Shown: in pieces, positions 8,208 through 19,100 of the stretch
How the letters are laid out: every line of letters begins with the position of its first letter
How positions within the stretch are numbered: position 1 is the stretch's first letter
From: Siphonodentalium dalli
Lineage: Eukaryota > Mollusca > Scaphopoda > Gadilida > Siphonodentaliidae
Length of the DNA: 64,000 nucleotides
Direction of reading: 5' to 3'
Assembly: GCA_032622095.1 (NCBI GenBank)
Contig: CP136061.1
Location: 434,001 to 498,000, forward strand
Translations under genes and position numbers: made by a program
The notes under the pieces: model-generated
The model's input: only the letters and a program-made list of their open reading frames with translations
The model's database searches: none
What the model was told of the DNA's origin: nothing

Positions 8208-9565
8208 ATTACTACTAACAAGTGAGAAAATGATTTGTTATATGGACGATATTGATGTTCATTGTGTTATAAATAGTATCCCGATGTATATATTGTAACG
8301 AGAACATTCTTGATTATTATCGGATCAATACCATTTGCACTTTGGGTAATTCTGACCATGGTCATGCAACAAAATGTTATGGTTAAAATAACTCAAATGT
8401 GCTTAAAAGATGTTAGGTAATAGGTGCACAAATAATTGCAGTTTATATTTTTGCTCAAAATACAAAATTAGCCAGATCAACCGTTACCTCAGCAGTGCGT
8501 GCTATTATACATGGCGATGAATGGCCTTTAAGTAACGTATAATGGTGTTACCATGCACACAACTCATTATTGCGCGAAAATTGCATTAACACTTTCTATA
8601 TACTAGATTATGTTTTCCACTCAGTTATAAAAGTATACATTGGATGGTCTATTATTCACCTGGAGGGATTTTCGGGGGAAAATAAGCACACAGCCAGCTG
8701 AGTAGAGAAGGTGTTATATTTATTGGAGGGAAATTGCTGTTCAGATATAAGTTCAACAAACGACCTATGCATCAACTACCTATGTTCGTTTGTTAAACTT
8801 ATTATCTGAACCTGTCGTAAGGAATTGCTAGTCACTAATGAGTATTTAGTATAGAAATGGTTAAACATTTGTCAATTTTTAACAAATATCATCAACATCA
8901 TAAAACTTCAGTCTTGGTAAGCTTTGACTATTAGTTTTATATTGGACACTATAATACTGAGGCATATGACCCATTATTTTGTTTATTTATTTATTACGGT
9001 ACTGTATCTTGTGTCATAACTATATTGTTTTTGCATTGTGAAATCGCGCCTAGTAATAACAGGTTATGCATCAAAGCCCTCTTTGTAGTAATTTGGAATA
9101 TACTTACCAATAAGTGATGTCACCACGACATTTTGAGCAAAGCGCGAAAATTCCCATTGGTTTCAGTGTTAAATTTTGATCGCATCTGTACCGGCCAACA
9201 CACCTTGTCTAAATAAATGACATTATAATTCTAAGAAATATATCGCAGTCGATCATAATACTGTAGGGAAATTTTAAATCGCACATTCCATGGTACGATT
9301 AATTGCGACATTTAATATTTTATATAATTACTAAAAGCTCTTTAAATTCAGAAAACCTCTTAAAATGGGGTTAAGGTGAAATTTCAGCGTGGCTCCAGAT
9401 TAAAAATGAATAAGTATGTGAATATGTACATATGTGCAAAATATCAAGCTTTAGTCATAAAGTGAAAACAATTGTTACAAATCTACCCCATTAATACATG
9501 TAAAGGAAACCAGATAACCCCATCTGGACTATGGCAAGCCGTTTTCATATTTTCGATTTATTTAG
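8208..9565. other. AT-rich non-coding stretch
   Basis: No credible open frame, RNA gene or known element was seen apart from the fold-back at 8739-8811. Base composition is AT-rich with scattered stops in all frames. Confidence 0.5.
8739..8811. repeat. Imperfect fold-back, about 31-base arms
   Basis: GTTCAGATATAAGTTCAACA on the left pairs with the reverse complement of TTAAACTTATTATCTGAAC on the right, and pairing continues through AACGACCTATG with a few mismatches. A loop of about 10 bases remains. It may be a small transposon remnant or a transcribed hairpin. Confidence 0.6.
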
Positions 9566-9649
9566 ACTTAAGTGCAAATATGTTCACTTAAGTGCAAATG
9601 AATTGGACTTAAGTGCAAATCAAGTCACTAATTGGACTTAAGTGCAAAT
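9566..9649 (+). repeat. Four copies of ACTTAAGTGCAAAT
   Basis: Exact copies start at 9566, 9586, 9607 and 9636 with unequal spacers of 6, 7 and 15 bases. Each contains a palindromic CTTAAG and a TGCAAAT octamer-like half. The spacers are not conserved. Confidence 0.9.
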
Positions 9650-9704
9650 CATTTGGAAACTAGAGGTCAGATTCCATGGAATCTATTATATATTTTTGAA
9701 AGAT

Positions 9705-9745
9705 CTGTGTGTGTGTGTGTGTGTGTATCTGTCTGTGTGTGTGTA
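9705..9745 (+). repeat. GT microsatellite
   Basis: A (GT)n tract interrupted by ATCTGTCT. Confidence 0.95.
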
Positions 9746-9968
9746 ATCGATGGACTCGAAAATGGCCCAGCCGATTTCGATGAAACTTGGTATGTGGGGA
9801 TATTTTCGGGTCAGGAGTAACATAGGCCTATTGATTTTCAGATCCGAGGTCAACTTTTCACGTGCCGAGGTCAAATCTGTTTTTACGCTGTTTTGCGCTA
9901 ATATATTTCAGTTCGGTGCTCACAAATCGATTCGATATAGCGCGAATAATAAATTGCCAGTCATATAA
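9746..9968 (+). repeat. Probable dispersed repeat following the GT tract
   Basis: GGCCCAGCCGATTTCGATGA and then AACTTGGTATGTGG resemble the 122-bp units at 10209-10400 (TATCGACTTGAAATTTGGTATGTG) in layout and wording. This suggests related dispersed repeats placed after simple repeats. The family was not identified and no coding capacity is credible. Confidence 0.4.
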
Positions 9969-10134
9969 TTTGCACGGTTAGAATCTGTGGCGCTTCATCG
10001 TTCCAATGATGCATCACACGCCTGTGTACGTTTAAAGTTTCTACCTTAATTATCGGGAAGAACGCAGGACCATGCTTCGCTCATCGAAAATCATTGCGTA
10101 AATATATTACGCCATCAACATATCGTGACGTGTT

Positions 10135-10186
10135 CGCGTTAACTCTTAACCGGCCGATGTCGCGTTAACTCATCACCGGCCGAGGT
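10135..10186 (+). repeat. Two 26-bp tandem units
   Basis: Units start at 10135 and 10161 with CGCGTTAACTC and end in CCGGCCGA(T/G)GT, differing at a few positions. Confidence 0.8.
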
Positions 10187-10208
10187 ATCCGCAAATGACA
10201 TTGGGCTA

Positions 10209-10400
10209 TATATCTCGTAAACGGGTGGAGCTATCGACTTGAAATTTGGTATGTGAATGTATCTAGCCCCGGATACGAATTTTATCGGGTCGCCGAGCCC
10301 GTGCGACGCCAGCTTCGCGCATGCGCAGACCAGATCTCGGAAACGGGTGGAGCAATCGACTTGAAATTTGGTTTTTGAATAGCCCGGACGAAGTCGGGTC
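10209..10400 (+). repeat. Tandem duplication, 122-bp spacing
   Basis: ATCTCG(T/G)AAACGGGTGGAGC followed by ATCGACTTGAAATTTGGT occurs at about 10212 and 10334. The second copy is cut short at about 10400. The sequence between is G+C-rich (AGCCCGTGCGACGCC). Confidence 0.8.
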
Positions 10401-10607
10401 ACCTTCTAGTCATATATACTTCCATGGTATGCCATCCCATCCCATGTGAGTGATATGCGCATATGTGTGTTCCTCTTCGTGCGAATACGTATTGGTGCCT
10501 TATGATCCGATGATGCACTTGCATTAACATTTCTAAATTTAATATATATTTTGGGACTTCTGTTTGTCTGTTTGTTTGTCTGTTAGCTATGACCGGGAAA
10601 GCTGCTG

Positions 10608-10950
10608 GACGGATTTTGACAAAATTTGATAAATATGGGTACTTTTGTCTAGGGAGTGTTTTGCACGGGTAAAATCGTGACCCCGACCTGACCTTGACCT
10701 TCAAAAAGGTCAATCCAAGGTCAAATCTGATAAAACAGACGGATTTCAACGAAATTTGATACCTAGGGGTACTTTTGTCCGGGAGTCTTTTGGGTGGGTC
10801 AAATCGTGACTCCGACCTGACATTGACCTTCGAAATGGTCAGTTCAAGGTCAAATCGAGTAAAACGAACGGATTTCGACGAAATTTGATACCTAGGGAAA
10901 CGTTTGTCCAGGGGGGGGGGGGGTGTTTTGGACAGGTCAAATCGTGACAA
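10608..10950 (+). repeat. Three 130-bp tandem units rich in AGGTCA half-sites
   Basis: Units begin at GGATTT (10611, 10741, 10870) and share AAATTTGATA, a TTTTGTC segment, AAATCGTGAC and CCGACCTGAC. The first two complete units carry the TGACCTTGACCTTC type of block followed by two further AGGTCA sites. The third unit stops after AAATCGTGAC. A TCTG/TTTG simple tract (about 10558-10583) precedes the units. Confidence 0.9.
10911..10923 (+). repeat. Run of 13 G
   Basis: An uninterrupted G tract inside the third 130-bp unit, where the other two units read GG(G/A)AGT. Its length may be inexact in the assembly. Confidence 0.9.
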
Positions 10951-11296
10951 TAGGTTACTTTTATAGTAGAGCGGGCATACCTATATAGTATATCGGTGAG
11001 CATGTTCATGCATTTGCCTTGCTTCTTGACAAGTCCGTTTGAATTTGCGTCATGAAGAGAGGGTTTGAATTTGAGTAATATATATCACCCGTTACAACGT
11101 TATACACTACCAGCGTTAAACCGTCCAATCTAAATCTTTAAAAAGCGTATACTAATCTTGCGTTTAGATACTACTTATCACATCCACTCGTCGAAAATTT
11201 TTTATCTCAATATCTGATTTTCGGAGTAATTTTCCCCATTTGATCTTCGGTGGAATTTGCCAAATCTGAACCCACCCGACACAAACACTCCCTTTT
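10951..11296. other. Unique left flank of the satellite
   Basis: No gene or repeat was recognised. Its last bases before the array (AAACACTCCCTTTTTA) do not match the satellite core that precedes every later element copy, so the array begins here as a clean junction. Confidence 0.5.
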
Positions 11297-11298
11297 TA

Positions 11299-11749
11299 GG
11301 TTACACTGGTGTAAATAAGGTTCCGAGCGACATCTGGCGGATGCGGGAGGAATATATAGGAGAGAATAAAATAGACACTGGGCCCTGATTGGTCAATAGC
11401 CTTGTGTGCTTTTCACATAAAAAAATCATCACACCTCTTCCCTATGATTTCCCATAGGTAAAATAACCATTGGCACAGGAATTAACCCTTTGTAGTGGAG
11501 TTTGAATTTTTTGGTGTGGTCTAAAATATGACTGTATTTTTTTATGCGATTCTGACACTGGTTACGAAAACATAAGATTTAAAGGCGAATTCCCTGCTAG
11601 ACAGACATGATTTTTTTGTGTAAAAAGTTTCCCAAAATGTCAATTTTTCAGATTTAAAGAAAATTTTGGACCCAACATTTATATTGCCAACACTATGCGC
11701 TAAAACGTTAGCACTGAGGCCTATGGAAAACATTTACACCAGTGTAACC
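11299..11749 (+). mobile_element. First copy of a 451-bp TA-flanked inverted-repeat element (MITE-like)
   Basis: The ends are perfect 18-bp inverted repeats, GGTTACACTGGTGTAAAT, flanked by TA on both sides (11297-11298 and 11750-11751). TA duplication and size fit a non-autonomous Tc1/mariner-type element. No transposase is encoded. This copy differs from all later ones in having an intact left repeat (GGTG, not GATG). Its left flank is not satellite DNA, so it marks the array boundary. Confidence 0.8.
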
Positions 11750-12651
11750 TAAAGGGAAAATATAGCTTTTTATCATTTTTGATTCCTGGGAGTCACTTTA
11801 AAGCATTTTAATGCATTTTACAGAGCCTGGTCTTTCAGTCCAATGAATACCTCATGCTTGGTGTGGTTATTCTTGCTGCTGATGTCTTATTTCACTTACA
11901 TCAGCCAAAAAAATAGTAAGATTTTTCATAAAAAATGCCAATTTTTCAAGGTATTTTCAATTTTTTTCAAGGTGGTAATAGTCACATGATAATGCAAATG
12001 ACCCATAACATGAGCATGTCAACGACACATATATAAATTGTTATAAGAACCTAATCTAACAAGTATTTTGGATTTTATAGCCAGTGATATACAGATATAT
12101 ATCATAAAAGTGTGTCATTTCCATTGGTGGGTATGGTCATTTGAAGGTTAATAGCACTAAAACTTGGACACATTTAAGAAAATGATTCAGCAATTCAAAG
12201 AGAGCATATCTTTATTCAACTAATTCAATATACACCCACATCCAGTTATCTTGGATCACCCTTGCAGACCTGAAAATGTCATATTTTATTCTTCAATGTG
12301 CTGATAAAGTCATGCGCTTGATGCTCAGCTGATCAGATCTGGACTCAATGACCTCACATCACCAGAAGTTCTCTCATGGAAAGAATATTGTACAGTCTTC
12401 CATAGCTGATCCAAGTTTGCAACACCAGACCCCTAAAACTGAGTGAAAATTGGGCTTGAACATGACTGGTGGTTGAAAATTGTGCTTTTTTGATGAATAA
12501 TTTGTTAAAGGGGGTGGGGTTAAATTGTGTGTGATAAATAAAGAACCACAGAAGTGATATTGTTTTTGAACACATTTTTTCCATTGATGGGAAATTCTGA
12601 AGAAATGTAGGGAGTTACAATTATTCCGCGAAAAAGCGGGCTATCGCTTTA
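11750..12651 (+). repeat. First satellite core (900 bp plus second TA)
   Basis: The interval between element copies 1 and 2 is AT-rich. It contains AATAAA on the plus strand near its right end, an ATGCAAAT octamer near the middle, short T-rich tandem text (CAATTTTTCAAGGT twice) and a small hairpin, CCGC-GAAAAA-GCGG, close to the right end. No tRNA, rRNA or known gene was seen. Confidence 0.9.
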
Positions 12652-13102
12652 GGTTACACTGATGTAAATAAGGTTCCGAGCGACATCTGGCGGATGCGGG
12701 AGGAATATATAGGAGAGAATAAAATAGACACTGGGCCCTGATTGGTCAATAGCCTTGTGTGCTTTTCACATAAAAAAATCATCACACCTCTTCCCTATGA
12801 TTTCCCATAGGTAAAATAACCATTGGCACAGGAATTAACCCTTTGTAGTGGAGTTTGAATTTTTTGGTGTGGTCTAAAATATGACTGTATTTTTTTATGC
12901 GATTCTGACACTGGTTACGAAAACATAAGATTTAAAGGCGAATTCCCTGCTAGACAGACATGATTTTTTTGTGTAAAAAGTTTCCCAAAATGTCAATTTT
13001 TCAGATTTAAAGAAAAGTTTGGACCCAACATTTATATTGCCAACACTATGCGCTAAAACGTTAGCACTGAGGCCTATGGAAAACATTTACACCAGTGTAA
13101 CC
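12652..13102 (+). mobile_element. Second element copy, representative of the internal 37
   Basis: Same length and TA flanks as copy 1, but the left repeat reads GGTTACACTGATG. That single change is shared by all internal copies and breaks the exact match to the right end. The left flank is satellite core (CGGGCTATCGCTT). Confidence 0.85.
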
Positions 13103-16100
13103 TAAAGGGAAAATATAGCTTTTTATCATTTTTGATTCCTGGGAGTCACTTTAAAGCATTTTAATGCATTTTACAGAGCCTGGTCTTTCAGTCCAATGAA
13201 TACCTCATGCTTGGTGTGGTTATTCTTGCTGCTGATGTCTTATTTCACTTACATCAGCCAAAAAAATAGTAAGATTTTTCATAAAAAATGCCAATTTTTC
13301 AAGGTATTTTCAATTTTTTTCAAGGTGGTAATAGTCACATGATAATGCAAATGACCCATAACATGAGCATGTCAACGACACATATATAAATTGTTATAAG
13401 AACCTAATCTAACAAGTATTTTGGATTTTATAGCCAGTGATATACAGATATATATCATAAAAGTGTGTCATTTCCATTGGTGGGTATGGTCATTTGAAGG
13501 TTAATAGCACTAAAACTTGGACACATTTAAGAAAATGATTCAGCAATTCAAAGAGAGCATATCTTTATTCAACTAATTCAATATACACCCACATCCAGTT
13601 ATCTTGGATCACCCTTGCAGACCTGAAAATGTCATATTTTATTCTTCAATGTGCTGATAAAGTCATGCGCTTGATGCTCAGCTGATCAGATCTGGACTCA
13701 ATGACCTCACATCACCAGAAGTTCTCTCATGGAAAGAATATTGTACAGTCTTCCATAGCTGATCCAAGTTTGCAACACCAGACCCCTAAAACTGAGTGAA
13801 AATTGGGCTTGAACATGACTGGTGGTTGAAAATTGTGCTTTTTTGATGAATAATTTGTTAAAGGGGGTGGGGTTAAATTGTGTGTGATAAATAAAGAACC
13901 ACAGAAGTGATATTGTTTTTGAACACATTTTTTCCATTGATGGGAAATTCTGAAGAAATGTAGGGAGTTACAATTATTCCGCGAAAAAGCGGGCTATCGC
14001 TTTAGGTTACACTGATGTAAATAAGGTTCCGAGCGACATCTGGCGGATGCGGGAGGAATATATAGGAGAGAATAAAATAGACACTGGGCCCTGATTGGTC
14101 AATAGCCTTGTGTGCTTTTCACATAAAAAAATCATCACACCTCTTCCCTATGATTTCCCATAGGTAAAATAACCATTGGCACAGGAATTAACCCTTTGTA
14201 GTGGAGTTTGAATTTTTTGGTGTGGTCTAAAATATGACTGTATTTTTTTATGCGATTCTGACACTGGTTACGAAAACATAAGATTTAAAGGCGAATTCCC
14301 TGCTAGACAGACATGATTTTTTTGTGTAAAAAGTTTCCCAAAATGTCAATTTTTCAGATTTAAAGAAAAGTTTGGACCCAACATTTATATTGCCAACACT
14401 ATGCGCTAAAACGTTAGCACTGAGGCCTATGGAAAACATTTACACCAGTGTAACCTAAAGGGAAAATATAGCTTTTTATCATTTTTGATTCCTGGGAGTC
14501 ACTTTAAAGCATTTTAATGCATTTTACAGAGCCTGGTCTTTCAGTCCAATGAATACCTCATGCTTGGTGTGGTTATTCTTGCTGCTGATGTCTTATTTCA
14601 CTTACATCAGCCAAAAAAATAGTAAGATTTTTCATAAAAAATGCCAATTTTTCAAGGTATTTTCAATTTTTTTCAAGGTGGTAATAGTCACATGATAATG
14701 CAAATGACCCATAACATGAGCATGTCAACGACACATATATAAATTGTTATAAGAACCTAATCTAACAAGTATTTTGGATTTTATAGCCAGTGATATACAG
14801 ATATATATCATAAAAGTGTGTCATTTCCATTGGTGGGTATGGTCATTTGAAGGTTAATAGCACTAAAACTTGGACACATTTAAGAAAATGATTCAGCAAT
14901 TCAAAGAGAGCATATCTTTATTCAACTAATTCAATATACACCCACATCCAGTTATCTTGGATCACCCTTGCAGACCTGAAAATGTCATATTTTATTCTTC
15001 AATGTGCTGATAAAGTCATGCGCTTGATGCTCAGCTGATCAGATCTGGACTCAATGACCTCACATCACCAGAAGTTCTCTCATGGAAAGAATATTGTACA
15101 GTCTTCCATAGCTGATCCAAGTTTGCAACACCAGACCCCTAAAACTGAGTGAAAATTGGGCTTGAACATGACTGGTGGTTGAAAATTGTGCTTTTTTGAT
15201 GAATAATTTGTTAAAGGGGGTGGGGTTAAATTGTGTGTGATAAATAAAGAACCACAGAAGTGATATTGTTTTTGAACACATTTTTTCCATTGATGGGAAA
15301 TTCTGAAGAAATGTAGGGAGTTACAATTATTCCGCGAAAAAGCGGGCTATCGCTTTAGGTTACACTGATGTAAATAAGGTTCCGAGCGACATCTGGCGGA
15401 TGCGGGAGGAATATATAGGAGAGAATAAAATAGACACTGGGCCCTGATTGGTCAATAGCCTTGTGTGCTTTTCACATAAAAAAATCATCACACCTCTTCC
15501 CTATGATTTCCCATAGGTAAAATAACCATTGGCACAGGAATTAACCCTTTGTAGTGGAGTTTGAATTTTTTGGTGTGGTCTAAAATATGACTGTATTTTT
15601 TTATGCGATTCTGACACTGGTTACGAAAACATAAGATTTAAAGGCGAATTCCCTGCTAGACAGACATGATTTTTTTGTGTAAAAAGTTTCCCAAAATGTC
15701 AATTTTTCAGATTTAAAGAAAAGTTTGGACCCAACATTTATATTGCCAACACTATGCGCTAAAACGTTAGCACTGAGGCCTATGGAAAACATTTACACCA
15801 GTGTAACCTAAAGGGAAAATATAGCTTTTTATCATTTTTGATTCCTGGGAGTCACTTTAAAGCATTTTAATGCATTTTACAGAGCCTGGTCTTTCAGTCC
15901 AATGAATACCTCATGCTTGGTGTGGTTATTCTTGCTGCTGATGTCTTATTTCACTTACATCAGCCAAAAAAATAGTAAGATTTTTCATAAAAAATGCCAA
16001 TTTTTCAAGGTATTTTCAATTTTTTTCAAGGTGGTAATAGTCACATGATAATGCAAATGACCCATAACATGAGCATGTCAACGACACATATATAAATTGT

Positions 16101-19100
16101 TATAAGAACCTAATCTAACAAGTATTTTGGATTTTATAGCCAGTGATATACAGATATATATCATAAAAGTGTGTCATTTCCATTGGTGGGTATGGTCATT
16201 TGAAGGTTAATAGCACTAAAACTTGGACACATTTAAGAAAATGATTCAGCAATTCAAAGAGAGCATATCTTTATTCAACTAATTCAATATACACCCACAT
16301 CCAGTTATCTTGGATCACCCTTGCAGACCTGAAAATGTCATATTTTATTCTTCAATGTGCTGATAAAGTCATGCGCTTGATGCTCAGCTGATCAGATCTG
16401 GACTCAATGACCTCACATCACCAGAAGTTCTCTCATGGAAAGAATATTGTACAGTCTTCCATAGCTGATCCAAGTTTGCAACACCAGACCCCTAAAACTG
16501 AGTGAAAATTGGGCTTGAACATGACTGGTGGTTGAAAATTGTGCTTTTTTGATGAATAATTTGTTAAAGGGGGTGGGGTTAAATTGTGTGTGATAAATAA
16601 AGAACCACAGAAGTGATATTGTTTTTGAACACATTTTTTCCATTGATGGGAAATTCTGAAGAAATGTAGGGAGTTACAATTATTCCGCGAAAAAGCGGGC
16701 TATCGCTTTAGGTTACACTGATGTAAATAAGGTTCCGAGCGACATCTGGCGGATGCGGGAGGAATATATAGGAGAGAATAAAATAGACACTGGGCCCTGA
16801 TTGGTCAATAGCCTTGTGTGCTTTTCACATAAAAAAATCATCACACCTCTTCCCTATGATTTCCCATAGGTAAAATAACCATTGGCACAGGAATTAACCC
16901 TTTGTAGTGGAGTTTGAATTTTTTGGTGTGGTCTAAAATATGACTGTATTTTTTTATGCGATTCTGACACTGGTTACGAAAACATAAGATTTAAAGGCGA
17001 ATTCCCTGCTAGACAGACATGATTTTTTTGTGTAAAAAGTTTCCCAAAATGTCAATTTTTCAGATTTAAAGAAAAGTTTGGACCCAACATTTATATTGCC
17101 AACACTATGCGCTAAAACGTTAGCACTGAGGCCTATGGAAAACATTTACACCAGTGTAACCTAAAGGGAAAATATAGCTTTTTATCATTTTTGATTCCTG
17201 GGAGTCACTTTAAAGCATTTTAATGCATTTTACAGAGCCTGGTCTTTCAGTCCAATGAATACCTCATGCTTGGTGTGGTTATTCTTGCTGCTGATGTCTT
17301 ATTTCACTTACATCAGCCAAAAAAATAGTAAGATTTTTCATAAAAAATGCCAATTTTTCAAGGTATTTTCAATTTTTTTCAAGGTGGTAATAGTCACATG
17401 ATAATGCAAATGACCCATAACATGAGCATGTCAACGACACATATATAAATTGTTATAAGAACCTAATCTAACAAGTATTTTGGATTTTATAGCCAGTGAT
17501 ATACAGATATATATCATAAAAGTGTGTCATTTCCATTGGTGGGTATGGTCATTTGAAGGTTAATAGCACTAAAACTTGGACACATTTAAGAAAATGATTC
17601 AGCAATTCAAAGAGAGCATATCTTTATTCAACTAATTCAATATACACCCACATCCAGTTATCTTGGATCACCCTTGCAGACCTGAAAATGTCATATTTTA
17701 TTCTTCAATGTGCTGATAAAGTCATGCGCTTGATGCTCAGCTGATCAGATCTGGACTCAATGACCTCACATCACCAGAAGTTCTCTCATGGAAAGAATAT
17801 TGTACAGTCTTCCATAGCTGATCCAAGTTTGCAACACCAGACCCCTAAAACTGAGTGAAAATTGGGCTTGAACATGACTGGTGGTTGAAAATTGTGCTTT
17901 TTTGATGAATAATTTGTTAAAGGGGGTGGGGTTAAATTGTGTGTGATAAATAAAGAACCACAGAAGTGATATTGTTTTTGAACACATTTTTTCCATTGAT
18001 GGGAAATTCTGAAGAAATGTAGGGAGTTACAATTATTCCGCGAAAAAGCGGGCTATCGCTTTAGGTTACACTGATGTAAATAAGGTTCCGAGCGACATCT
18101 GGCGGATGCGGGAGGAATATATAGGAGAGAATAAAATAGACACTGGGCCCTGATTGGTCAATAGCCTTGTGTGCTTTTCACATAAAAAAATCATCACACC
18201 TCTTCCCTATGATTTCCCATAGGTAAAATAACCATTGGCACAGGAATTAACCCTTTGTAGTGGAGTTTGAATTTTTTGGTGTGGTCTAAAATATGACTGT
18301 ATTTTTTTATGCGATTCTGACACTGGTTACGAAAACATAAGATTTAAAGGCGAATTCCCTGCTAGACAGACATGATTTTTTTGTGTAAAAAGTTTCCCAA
18401 AATGTCAATTTTTCAGATTTAAAGAAAAGTTTGGACCCAACATTTATATTGCCAACACTATGCGCTAAAACGTTAGCACTGAGGCCTATGGAAAACATTT
18501 ACACCAGTGTAACCTAAAGGGAAAATATAGCTTTTTATCATTTTTGATTCCTGGGAGTCACTTTAAAGCATTTTAATGCATTTTACAGAGCCTGGTCTTT
18601 CAGTCCAATGAATACCTCATGCTTGGTGTGGTTATTCTTGCTGCTGATGTCTTATTTCACTTACATCAGCCAAAAAAATAGTAAGATTTTTCATAAAAAA
18701 TGCCAATTTTTCAAGGTATTTTCAATTTTTTTCAAGGTGGTAATAGTCACATGATAATGCAAATGACCCATAACATGAGCATGTCAACGACACATATATA
18801 AATTGTTATAAGAACCTAATCTAACAAGTATTTTGGATTTTATAGCCAGTGATATACAGATATATATCATAAAAGTGTGTCATTTCCATTGGTGGGTATG
18901 GTCATTTGAAGGTTAATAGCACTAAAACTTGGACACATTTAAGAAAATGATTCAGCAATTCAAAGAGAGCATATCTTTATTCAACTAATTCAATATACAC
19001 CCACATCCAGTTATCTTGGATCACCCTTGCAGACCTGAAAATGTCATATTTTATTCTTCAATGTGCTGATAAAGTCATGCGCTTGATGCTCAGCTGATCA

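Noticed and set aside
7934..8218. Repetitive 94-codon plus-strand frame and the opposing minus frame over the minisatellite
   Set aside because: They arise because unit length is near a multiple of three. There is no start context or non-repeat part.
10399..10950. Minus-strand 183-codon frame over the 130-bp units
   Set aside because: It follows the tandem repeat and the simple-sequence tract, and its internal protein repeat mirrors the DNA unit.
11542..11733. Minus-strand 63-codon open frame inside every element copy
   Set aside because: Too short for a transposase and without any catalytic motif. Copies differ only by one Leu/Ile change caused by a single DNA variant.
12354..12584. Minus-strand 76-codon open frame repeated 39 times as a possible protein family
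   Set aside because: All monomers are almost identical in DNA, so conservation of the frame carries no information. Its composition is AT-driven and no motif is seen.
12620..12651. CENP-B box in the satellite core at ATTCCGCGAAAAAGCGGGC
   Set aside because: The TTC and CGGG parts are two bases too far apart and the G after TTC is missing. It is better described as a small hairpin.
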